NCBI GenBank assembly: GCA_020636005.1
Contig: JACJYR010000004.1
Span: 372,001 to 436,000, forward strand
Length of the DNA: 64,000 nucleotides
DNA from: Lewinellaceae bacterium
GTDB taxonomy: Bacteria; Bacteroidota; Bacteroidia; Chitinophagales; Saprospiraceae
Direction of reading: 5' to 3'
Positions 55,092 through 62,326 of the stretch are shown piece by piece (the stretch's first letter is position 1; every line of letters starts with the position of its first letter). Position numbers and translations under genes: made by a program. Below the pieces are notes generated by a model. The model was not told the origin of the DNA. It ran no database searches and worked only from the letters and a program-made list of their open reading frames with translations.

Positions 55092-57032
55092 TTACCTAAT
55101 TCTAATGACAACCGAAGCAACAGTTGCCGCCCCGGACGGCAAGCTTTCTGTATGGGCACCTCTTTGCTGCATGGAGAAAGCACTGTTAAATGCTTGAAGA
55201 AGTGGATTTGCTTCCTTTGTATTCCCCCTTGCGGCCAATATAGCCCGGAGGTCTATAGGCTCGTCGGTGGCAATGAGTTTTAAAATATCGAAACCCAAAG
55301 GCAAATCAGCCTGCCAAAAGTCAATACCGTTATTGGATTTAAGCCGTTTGGTCTGGCCGGGTTCCAGCAATAAATCTCCAGGTTGAAAGTCCCCGGCCAC
55401 GCCAGGGACGAGCGGCGTTACGATAGCATTTGGTTGGATATCCAATAGGTTGATGTAACAAGCCTTATCCCCCTTATTTGTTACTTCTATAAAAAATTGT
55501 TCTCCCACTTCCAGTTCAGCAAACCCATTGTCATAGTTAAAATTTGAAGGTTCATTGGCAGGAATGATGTTCAGGGCCACTTTCAACCAGGGGTCTTCGT
55601 ATTGAAGTTCCTTCAGGAATTTGTACCGGAAAAATTTAAGGATAACCTCCTCCAGCAGATAAGCTGCGTCAGCAAAAGGGGTAGTGAATGTTTCCTCGCA
55701 GAGAACAACTTCATCGTATGTGGACAGGCGAAACTGGCCGGCTTCTGTTTCTTCAAGCAATAGGTCAAAATTTTCCGTTACCAAGATGACATTGGGAAAA
55801 TCGGTCAACTGGTTTTTGAACTCATCTTCGAGTGCTTTGTGGTTGGGAAGGTGTAATTGGATGAATAGGCGGGAATCGCCAAGTTGCTGCCCGGCTACGA
55901 AGGCCCAGGCAGGCGCGATTGTTTCCTTGTCAATGGGGGCTTCCAACTCAACATCCGCACGAATCAACTCGCTATAAGAGACAATTCCCGATACTATTGG
56001 CGGGGTTTTTCCAGGATGCCAGGTATCGGGCTGGTAAAAGAACAACTTAGTGCCCGGGCGTATTTGCTGAAGTAGGCCCCCATTAATTTGCACCTCACTT
56101 TTGTTGCCGATCCTAACTACTTCAAAATGCAGCGATTCCTGTTCAAAGATTTTGTTTTCCCCGATGACCAGGTTTACAGAGCCTTCTGCGCAGGGTGTTT
56201 GGCGAGGAGCTATCACAGCCATTTCAGAACGAACTTCATCAAAAAGCCCTTTGAAGGTGGTCTGCGGCTTTTCGTCCATGACTTTTGAAAGCGCAAAACT
56301 CAATGGGCCATAGCGTTTCCCATCCGGGGCTGGGAACTCCCAGTTGGCTTGCCGTGCCGAGGTAGCAGAAAACACGACTATAGGGGCCAAATTCGAGCGG
56401 TTATCTTCCACGTCGAGCATATCGTCTAGATCAGTAGCATCGTTGGGCTGGAAATCAGGAGGGGCCAATATGGTATCTGTGCCCCGGCAAACGGACATAC
56501 TCCTTGTGGCTGTTCCGGAATGGCATGCGTCCAAGGTTACGAACGCTTGACCTGTGGGGCCGATTTTTTCCCGGATACGAATTAGGGCCATGCGCAGTTC
56601 ATCGTCCAACAGATGGTTTTGGCCAGTATAACCGTTGCCATAAAATGCTTTGGCATCAAATGGCACAAGTGCTTCGTCCAGGCCATCAAATTCATCGTTT
56701 CCCGTATCAACGACTTGCTGGCCGTGGCCGGAGAAATGGAAGTGGAACAGATCGCCCGGCTGAAGGGCAAGTGCATCCTGGGCAAGTGCTTCCAAAATGC
56801 CCTGCTTTGTTGCATTCCCATCTTCCAATAGTTGGACGTCATATCCGTGGCCAATCAACACTTCCTTAAGCAATGCCAGGTCATTTGCGGAATGCAGGTT
56901 TTTCCAGCCGGAGGAAGCAGGGTAGTTGCTTATACCGACCAATAGGGCGAGTTTCCGGGGCTGGGCATGGGTATGCCAATTGGGCAGCAGGCACAAGCAG
57001 ATGACAAATATTTGAAAATCAGGTAAAAGCAT
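55092..57032 (-). CDS. Exported caspase-family (metacaspase-like, C14) peptidase
   Basis: 646 residues. A signal peptide (~1-23, cleaved near HAQ) precedes the p20 domain: 'LALLVGISNYPASSGWKNLH', catalytic His103 in HFSGHGQQ, and catalytic Cys170 in LDACHSGT. Residues ~320-646 form a beta-rich C-terminal region without catalytic motifs ('NKGDKACYINLLDIQPNAIV', 'FQPGDLLLEPGQTKRL'), probably an accessory or substrate-binding domain as in DUF4384-type C-termini. Metacaspases cut after Arg/Lys. Export to the periplasm or outside is unusual for classical cell-death roles and suggests processing of exported proteins. Confidence 0.9.
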   Translation of the reverse strand: MLLPDFQIFVICLCLLPNWHTHAQPRKLALLVGISNYPASSGWKNLHSANDLALLKEVLIGHGYDVQLLEDGNATKQGILEALAQDALALQPGDLFHFHFSGHGQQVVDTGNDEFDGLDEALVPFDAKAFYGNGYTGQNHLLDDELRMALIRIREKIGPTGQAFVTLDACHSGTATRSMSVCRGTDTILAPPDFQPNDATDLDDMLDVEDNRSNLAPIVVFSATSARQANWEFPAPDGKRYGPLSFALSKVMDEKPQTTFKGLFDEVRSEMAVIAPRQTPCAEGSVNLVIGENKIFEQESLHFEVVRIGNKSEVQINGGLLQQIRPGTKLFFYQPDTWHPGKTPPIVSGIVSYSELIRADVELEAPIDKETIAPAWAFVAGQQLGDSRLFIQLHLPNHKALEDEFKNQLTDFPNVILVTENFDLLLEETEAGQFRLSTYDEVVLCEETFTTPFADAAYLLEEVILKFFRYKFLKELQYEDPWLKVALNIIPANEPSNFNYDNGFAELEVGEQFFIEVTNKGDKACYINLLDIQPNAIVTPLVPGVAGDFQPGDLLLEPGQTKRLKSNNGIDFWQADLPLGFDILKLIATDEPIDLRAILAARGNTKEANPLLQAFNSAFSMQQRGAHTESLPSGAATVASVVIRIR

Positions 57033-57051
57033 GGCGGTAGAATAACTGGTT

Positions 57052-57059
57052 CAAAAGTA
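57052..57059 (-). promoter_or_regulatory. -7 promoter box for the caspase gene
   Basis: The minus strand reads TACTTTTG 20 bases before the ATG; a second box TACCTTTG lies at 57085-57092. The region between this and the divergent small gene also holds the structured leader. Confidence 0.45.
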
Positions 57060-57190
57060 AGTGTGAATGGGAGGCCTTATGTTATCAAAGGTATGCAATA
57101 CAAAAGTTGGAAATTTTTTTTCAAAAACTGATAACAGCGCCAAGGGGGCCGGTACCTACGGACGTAAGCAACGATGAAACTTTCAACATT

Positions 57191-57263
57191 GCTTGCAGGG
57201 AGGAAACCCGAAACTCCTGAAAAAGAAGTAGGGCGCAAAAGCCGAAAGCGTCAGGGTAGGCAA
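57191..57263 (+). promoter_or_regulatory. Structured 5' leader, copy 1 (candidate cis-regulatory RNA)
   Basis: A hairpin CAGGGAG/CTCCTG (57196-57202 with 57214-57219) has CCCGAAA in its loop. Fifteen bases later comes GGGCGCAAAAGCCGAAAGCG, in which CGC (57234) can pair with GCG (57248) and GCC (57241) with GGC (57259), forming a possible H-type pseudoknot. It ends 17 bases before the ATG. A matching leader lies at 57793-57864. Confidence 0.6.
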
Positions 57264-57278
57264 AAAAAAACTCAGATC

Positions 57279-57626
57279 ATGAAAACGGTAAAAAATCTTC
57301 AGTTCGCAATCATCCTTTCAGCTTCCATGCTCAGCATTAATTCTTTCGCAGCTACAGTGCTACCCACCAACGGAAGCCCGTACGCACTCGAAATCAACGA
57401 TGATGTGTGTGAAGGAGAGGTAAAAATCGTCAACCGTTCCTGCTTTCCGGTGGTAGTCCACATCAATGGCTACTATGTTGGTACAGTGGATGGCAAAGAC
57501 TACGAATATTTCGACGTACCGAGAGGTTCAAACTATGTACAGGTAACCTGGTCGAACGGCTTCTATCAGTACTGGTCTCCATGGGTATCCTGTGATGATA
57601 CGGTTACCTTGAAAACGACCGATTGA
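57279..57626 (+). CDS. Small secreted protein, paralogue 1
   Basis: 115 residues from the ATG at 57279; an upstream in-frame ATG at 57174 would translate the structured leader and bury the signal peptide. Signal peptide 'LQFAIILSASMLSINSFAAT'. The mature part (~90 residues) is beta-rich with two conserved cysteines (CEGEVKIVN and WVSCDD) likely to form a disulphide, and 'VVVHINGYYVGTVDGKDYEY'. It is homologous to the gene at 57878. I do not recognise the family; the fold may be a small carbohydrate- or peptide-binding beta-sandwich. A terminator follows. Confidence 0.75.
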   Translation: MKTVKNLQFAIILSASMLSINSFAATVLPTNGSPYALEINDDVCEGEVKIVNRSCFPVVVHINGYYVGTVDGKDYEYFDVPRGSNYVQVTWSNGFYQYWSPWVSCDDTVTLKTTD

Positions 57627-57663
57627 TAAACAAAAAAGATTAGTCTTTACAGGCATGAATATA

Positions 57664-57693
57664 GGCCAGGTGGATTCCGTCCACCTGGCCTTT
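57664..57693 (+). terminator. Terminator after paralogue 1
   Basis: GGCCAGGTGG pairs with CCACCTGGCC (10 bp, 7-base loop), followed by TTTG. Confidence 0.8.
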
Positions 57694-57792
57694 GTGCGTC
57701 AGGCCGCATGCTTGCTTTGAAAAAAAACAACACTCAAAGCGATAACAGGTGCAGGCATATTGGAACAGACGGAAGGATGCATTCTAATGTAT

Positions 57793-57864
57793 TCTGCAGA
57801 GATTTTCCGAAACTCTGATATTTAATAGCAGGACGCAAACTGCCGAAAGCGATAGTGTAGGCAC
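57793..57864 (+). promoter_or_regulatory. Structured 5' leader, copy 2 (candidate cis-regulatory RNA)
   Basis: The hairpin CAGAG/CTCTG (57797-57801 with 57813-57817) has the loop end CCGAAA. The second part is GGACGCAAACTGCCGAAAGC, where CGC (57834) can pair with GCG (57849) and GCC (57842) with GGC (57860). Spacings between the four blocks equal those of copy 1 to within two bases, and the hairpin stem differs by paired changes. The ATG is 15 bases downstream. Confidence 0.6.
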
Positions 57865-57877
57865 AAATTAATCAGTC

Positions 57878-58222
57878 ATGAAAAATTCACCCAGCCTTTC
57901 CCTTATCCTTGCTGCGTTTATGTTGATTCTTGCCAATGTTAATGCCAAGGGTAGTATTGACATGAATCATCTGAATGAGGTCAACTTCTCAACCAATAGC
58001 TGTGCAGGCGAAATACAAATCATCAACCCTTCGCAAGAGCGAATGGCTATCAGTATCAATGGCATTTTTGCAGGATATATTAATGGCAAAGAAAACAGAT
58101 TTTTGGAAGTTCCGACCGGATTTCATGCCATCACTGCTGTCTCCCCTTCGGGCAAAGTCAACAGATGGACTGTTGACATTTCCTGCGGGGGACATTTCGT
58201 ATGCATCTCGAAGAACAAATAA
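57878..58222 (+). CDS. Small secreted protein, paralogue 2
   Basis: 114 residues with signal peptide ('SLSLILAAFMLILANVNAK'). The mature part aligns with paralogue 1: CAGEIQIIN vs CEGEVKIVN, 'AISINGIFAGYINGKENRFL' vs 'VVHINGYYVGTVDGKDYEYF', and a C-terminal W..x..SC (WTVDISCG vs WSPWVSCD). Overall identity is low (about a quarter to a third), so the duplication is old. Own leader and own terminator make each gene a separate unit. Function unknown. Confidence 0.75.
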   Translation: MKNSPSLSLILAAFMLILANVNAKGSIDMNHLNEVNFSTNSCAGEIQIINPSQERMAISINGIFAGYINGKENRFLEVPTGFHAITAVSPSGKVNRWTVDISCGGHFVCISKNK

Positions 58223-58263
58223 ACCGTTTTCAAAACCATTATTTAAACCACATTAAGCACAGT

Positions 58264-58297
58264 CCCCATGGCATTTTGCCGTGGGGCTTTATTTTTT
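58264..58297 (+). terminator. Terminator after paralogue 2
   Basis: CCCCATGGC pairs with GCCGTGGGG (9 bp with one T-G pair, 5-base loop), followed by CTTTATTTTTT. Confidence 0.85.
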
Positions 58298-58364
58298 ACA
58301 CTTGGTGTGAAAGTTGGGCGTTGGCCCAAGGTTGCCACCCTACCTGGATCTTAGCCGCTGTTCC

Positions 58365-61292
58365 TCACTCCACCAGCACAAACCCCGCCCAAACAAACGG
58401 ATCCTTGTACCGCTCCCGCATCCACTGCTGCGTTTCGTAAAATGCTTCCCGGATTTCCTTCCCTTCCTTTAGCCATTTGGTGTAAAACAGGTCCATAAAC
58501 ACGACAGACTCCTTGTCTTTTACCGGCCACAGGCTGACGATGAGCTTCTCCACCCCTGCCATTTTGAAGGCACGTTGCAGTCCCATCACACCTTCCGTGC
58601 CCTGGATGTCGCCGAGGCCGGTCTCGCAGGCGGAGAGCACGGCCAGCTTGGTGCCGGTGAGGTTTACCTGGGCGATTTCGTAGGCGGTGAGGATGCCGTC
58701 CTCCCGGCCGGGAAAGGGCTTGCCCTCCTTCCAGGCCTGGTTGGCCCCGGCCAGCACCAGGCCGGAGCGCATGAGCGGGTGCTCGGAGAGTGGGATGGAG
58801 GTGTTGCCGCCGAAGTCCATGCTGCGCTCTTTCCGCTGCGCCGGGTCGGGGAAGAAAAAGCCGTGCGTGGCAATGTGCAGGATGGTGGGCGAGGGACTGC
58901 CTACGCCCAGCGATTTAAAGTGTTCTTCCGTTGCCGTGGTGTCGGTGAAAGCCACTGTGCCGATGTGTTGCTTTTCAAGTAACTGTGACAGCCGCTCCAC
59001 TTCCTGCTTGGTACCGGGCAGGTAGCGCCAGCCCTCACCCCGGTGGCCCCGGTTGGGGTTGAGCAGGGAGGTGCTGAGCGGCGTATAGGCAATGGTGGTG
59101 GAATCGGCGGCCACGCTATCCAAGGTTGTGGAAATGGGCTCGTAGTTGATGCCGCCAAACAGGGTGGCGGTCGTGTTGGCAGCCGTTGGTGCCACACTGG
59201 GCACGACGAGGCTGCGGGTGCTGAACAATTGGTTCAACTGGTAGCGGTCAGCCAATACGCCCATGTCCGTTCCCCCCTTCAGGGGAGCCATGGGGGCTGG
59301 GATGGCGTTAAAAGCGATACGGTGCAGCGAGCCGGAAGCGGAAAAGTGGACGGTCTTCACGCCGTCGAGCAGGCTGTCCAAGGGCTGCCAGAGGAGGCGG
59401 TAGAGTCCTGCGGAGGGGGCCTTGCCGCCCGGCTCGATGCCACGCAGGGCGTAGAGGTTTTGCACGGCGGCGGTGGCATCCACTCCGCTTAGCAGGCTGT
59501 CGAGCTGGCGCTGTTCGCAGAGATAGACCATGCGGGGCTGCTCCCATTTTGGGCGCAGGACGAGGGCGGCGTAGAGGGTGGAGTCGGTGGCCTTTTTGTC
59601 CCAATATTGAAAATGGGTGAATTCGATGGCGGCCTCGTCGGGCTTTAGCGCCGCCTGCACCTCGTCCCATTTCACCTGCCGCATAGCCTCGCCGTAGCCG
59701 GCGACGGTGCGGGCGAGGTCTTTTTCGAGGGTGTTGGCTTTTTCTTCGAGGTCGGCGACCTTGGTGCTGTCACGCTCGGCGATGGGTTTTGCGTATTCGT
59801 TGGCGAGGCGGCGGCGGTAGGATTTCAGGAGGTTGAATTTTTCGGTGGCGGTGGAGTCGGAAAGAGCCAGGTGTTTGGTTTGGTTGGCGGCGTTGAGGAG
59901 GAAGCCTTTGTAGAAGAGGGTGTTGTCGTAACAAGTTTGGATAAGTGGGTGGGATTCAGATGAAAGCTGTAGGGCAAAAGCGAGAATTTGAGATTGATGC
60001 ATTGAAAATGTTCTTAGATAGTTGTTTAATTCATGAACTGATAAATGCAATAGTGCTTTTTCAATTAGAAGCTGATAAATAGCTGTAATTTTTAAATACA
60101 ATATATATGCCTTGTCAAAATCCCTCATCTCCCAGTATAAATTAGCCAAATTAACTAAAGTTTCTGCATACAAAGGATGTTGTTGACCTAACGATTTTTC
60201 TCTTATTAATTTAGATTTAGTTAAAAAGGATTCTGATTTTTCTAAATTGCCCATTAGCCAATACAAATTTCCAAGATTGTTTACTGTCGAAGCATAGTCA
60301 GGATGTTCAATTCCAAATAACCTCTCTCTTATTTCCATAGATTCAATAAGAAGCATCTCTGCATTTTTATAATTGCCCATCTCTCCATATAACCCCCCTA
60401 AGTTAGAGAGGATCATTGCAAAGTTAGGGTTTTCTTTACCAAAAATTTTTTCAATAATAGACATAGATTCGGTATAAAAATTTTCAGATTGTTCAAAATT
60501 ACCCAAAGATTGTTGCAAGACACCTAAACTTTGTAGATCAAATGCAAAATTAGGGTGGTACTTTCCCTCCTTTTTTTCTCGAATTACTATCGCTTCTGAT
60601 AAAAGTTGTTCAGCATTTTTATAATTTCCCATATCTATCATTAGTATTGCTAAATTAGCTAAACCATTTGCATAATCAAGATGATCCTTGCCTAAAATTT
60701 TTTCCCTTATATTATTAGACTCCAATAAGATCATCTCAGCTTTTTCAAAGTCACCCTTGTTTTTATATAAAATCCCAAGATTGCTTAAGCATGATGCATA
60801 AGCTTCAAAGCTATTTTGTTCTTTATCTAATAATTTACCCCAAACAGCTTTTGCATCAATAAAATATGGCTCAGCCTTCTCGTAATTATCAATTGCTAAA
60901 TATAAAGCTCCCAGATTATTAAGACTCCATGCGTAATCATTGTGCCATTTTCCCAAGATTATTTCTCTTATAGCTTTTACTTCTTGCCAATAAAATTCAG
61001 CATTTTTATAATCGCCTAAATGAAAATAATTTGCTGCAAGATTATTTAAGCACCAAGCATAAGCCTCATGGCTTTCTCCATATATTTTTCTCCGTATATC
61101 TTTTGCTAAAAGATACCATTTTTCTGCACTTAAATAATCTCCTTTGCGGCTTAAAATTAGACCGTAATAAAGGCACACCTCGCCATATAGTTTAGTGTCT
61201 TGTCCAATGTTTTCTATGGCAAGTTTTTCAGCAATAATAATCTCATCCAAAGCATCGTCAAACTGGGTAGTGGCATTTTTTAACTGATACAA
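58365..61292 (-). CDS. TPR-CHAT protease, body; signal peptide cut off by IS insertion
   Basis: 975 codons remain readable from a TTG inside the IS end (the first 9 residues come from the IS). Residues ~30-410 are about nine 42-residue tetratricopeptide repeats of the form 'NLGxLYxxMGNYxxAExLxxES'. A helical linker follows (~410-560). The CHAT domain (~640-975) has catalytic His810 in ATHGFFF and Cys889 in LSACETGLGD. CHAT proteases are caspase relatives. Before the insertion the gene ran from 62177 and encoded 1010 residues with a signal peptide. The TPR half is clearly AT-richer than the CHAT half. Confidence 0.88.
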   Translation of the reverse strand: MYQLKNATTQFDDALDEIIIAEKLAIENIGQDTKLYGEVCLYYGLILSRKGDYLSAEKWYLLAKDIRRKIYGESHEAYAWCLNNLAANYFHLGDYKNAEFYWQEVKAIREIILGKWHNDYAWSLNNLGALYLAIDNYEKAEPYFIDAKAVWGKLLDKEQNSFEAYASCLSNLGILYKNKGDFEKAEMILLESNNIREKILGKDHLDYANGLANLAILMIDMGNYKNAEQLLSEAIVIREKKEGKYHPNFAFDLQSLGVLQQSLGNFEQSENFYTESMSIIEKIFGKENPNFAMILSNLGGLYGEMGNYKNAEMLLIESMEIRERLFGIEHPDYASTVNNLGNLYWLMGNLEKSESFLTKSKLIREKSLGQQHPLYAETLVNLANLYWEMRDFDKAYILYLKITAIYQLLIEKALLHLSVHELNNYLRTFSMHQSQILAFALQLSSESHPLIQTCYDNTLFYKGFLLNAANQTKHLALSDSTATEKFNLLKSYRRRLANEYAKPIAERDSTKVADLEEKANTLEKDLARTVAGYGEAMRQVKWDEVQAALKPDEAAIEFTHFQYWDKKATDSTLYAALVLRPKWEQPRMVYLCEQRQLDSLLSGVDATAAVQNLYALRGIEPGGKAPSAGLYRLLWQPLDSLLDGVKTVHFSASGSLHRIAFNAIPAPMAPLKGGTDMGVLADRYQLNQLFSTRSLVVPSVAPTAANTTATLFGGINYEPISTTLDSVAADSTTIAYTPLSTSLLNPNRGHRGEGWRYLPGTKQEVERLSQLLEKQHIGTVAFTDTTATEEHFKSLGVGSPSPTILHIATHGFFFPDPAQRKERSMDFGGNTSIPLSEHPLMRSGLVLAGANQAWKEGKPFPGREDGILTAYEIAQVNLTGTKLAVLSACETGLGDIQGTEGVMGLQRAFKMAGVEKLIVSLWPVKDKESVVFMDLFYTKWLKEGKEIREAFYETQQWMRERYKDPFVWAGFVLVE

Positions 61293-61729
61293 TCAAGATT
61301 GTAGAAGTAAGCAAACAATTTGAAATGCAGGTTGAGCATGTACTCCTTCTTCGAAAAGGAGAGGCATCTCCTCACCATCCTGCTGAATCTTTGGCGGATG
61401 GTGTTGTTGAGCCGCTCGACGTGCGCTGTTTCCCCGGTTTCCTTGCCGACCTTTGTATGCGTCCCGGGCGGCAAGCAGTTGTACGAGCGCCAGAAGTCGC
61501 TGAAACTGTTGCACCTCAGATAGCCGTAGGGCAGCTTGCGCCAAAGGCGCTTGCAGGATTCCATCGAGCCGTCCCCGATGAAAAAGGAGACAATCTGCCT
61601 AGTCTCCCGGCAAAGGGCTATCCAGATTCGTATCTCCTTGATTTTCATCAAGATGTATGTAAAAACCTCATCAACTTCGAGTATGTCACCGGGGTATGCC
61701 CTGTCAATCGTTTCCTTGAACGGGCCCAA
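61280..61729 (-). CDS. IS1-family transposase, InsB part
   Basis: About 150 residues. DDE core: Asp in LEVDEVFTYI, Asp in NSFSDFWRSYN, Glu in ETAHVERLNNTIRQRFSR, then the IS1-type 'RMVRRCLSFSK'. It is produced as a fusion with InsA by frameshifting. Relative to insA it lies in the +1 (equivalent to -2) frame, not the -1 frame typical of IS1; the junction is a run of eight A. It may therefore be a mutated copy or use slippage. Confidence 0.88.
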   Translation of the reverse strand: MGPFKETIDRAYPGDILEVDEVFTYILMKIKEIRIWIALCRETRQIVSFFIGDGSMESCKRLWRKLPYGYLRCNSFSDFWRSYNCLPPGTHTKVGKETGETAHVERLNNTIRQRFSRMVRRCLSFSKKEYMLNLHFKLFAYFYNLDCIS

Positions 61730-61730
61730 G

Positions 61731-61991
61731 TCACGGGCTTTTTTTTAACACCGTTTGGACAAAGAAATGGCTGACGTTGAAGATGCGGCCAGTGGCCCTT
61801 TGGCTCTGTCGTTCCCGGTAGGCTTTTGCCAACGCCTCTTTGTCAACAGTACGGCCCGGCTGCTTGCTGTCAAGTACCCCGTAGCCTCCACAGTCTTTGC
61901 ATTTGTAGGTCTGGGTGCCAGAGCGATTCTTGCCGTTCTTGACAATGTTCTTGCTCTGGCATTTATCACAAGTGTGGTGTTTTACAATCAT
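61731..61991 (-). CDS. IS1-family protein InsA
   Basis: 86 residues, ATG at 61991. A CxxC...CxxC zinc-binding motif (CDKCQ and CKDCG) is followed by a helix-turn-helix-like region ('RQSQRATGRIFNVSHFFVQT'). It binds the IS ends and represses or initiates transposition. The frame ends just after the A8 run (VLKKSP). Confidence 0.9.
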   Translation of the reverse strand: MIVKHHTCDKCQSKNIVKNGKNRSGTQTYKCKDCGGYGVLDSKQPGRTVDKEALAKAYRERQSQRATGRIFNVSHFFVQTVLKKSP

Positions 61992-62037
61992 AGTGGTTGT
62001 TTTTAGTCACAAATATCAGTCAAAAAATGCCACTACC

Positions 62038-62177
62038 TCAAACTGTTCTTGGGCAATAAGAGTATATGACATTCCAATCAAACTATCCACCACCCTCATC
62101 ATATCTGTAGTATCCAGCACCTGCGCCGAAACCAATAGAGGAAAACAAAAAACCAAAACAACCAACATCTTTTTCAT
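62038..62177 (-). pseudogene. 5' fragment of the TPR-CHAT gene (signal peptide)
   Basis: From the ATG at 62177 the minus strand reads MKKMLVVLVFCFPLLVSAQ, a good signal peptide, then 'TDMMRVVDSLIGMSYTLIAQ' and EQFD at the duplication TCAAACTG, where the frame joins the body 'QFDDALDEIIIAEKLAIEN'. Removing the IS and one duplication (780 bases, a multiple of 3) restores one frame. As it stands the frame runs seven codons into the IS and stops. Confidence 0.85.
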
Positions 62178-62326
62178 AGTGTCAAATTTTTAAGGGTGAA
62201 ACAAAGCCCGAAAGCTAACACCCCGCCACAAAATTTTTTCAGATTTTTTGATAACAAGCCAAAGAAGGAAGGAACACACTCCTGCAAGTCAAACAAATTC
62301 AATTTTCACCATTAAAATTTAACGAC

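Larger units (their letters stand above)
61266..62037 (-). mobile_element. IS1-family insertion sequence, 772 bp, within the TPR-CHAT gene
   Basis: Ends GGTAGTGGCATTTTTT (left) and the matching right end agree over at least 16 bases and, with few mismatches, over about 25. The 8-bp direct repeat TCAAACTG flanks it (61258-61265 and 62038-62045). It encodes InsA and InsB in two frames. Size, end sequence (GGTAGTG) and duplication length fit IS1. Confidence 0.93.

Noticed and set aside
57191..57864. Leader pair as c-di-GMP-I (GEMM) riboswitches
   Set aside because: Only the GGACGCAAA piece resembles that class; the 5' GGCAAACC part and the tetraloop-receptor layout are not found, so no known class is assigned.
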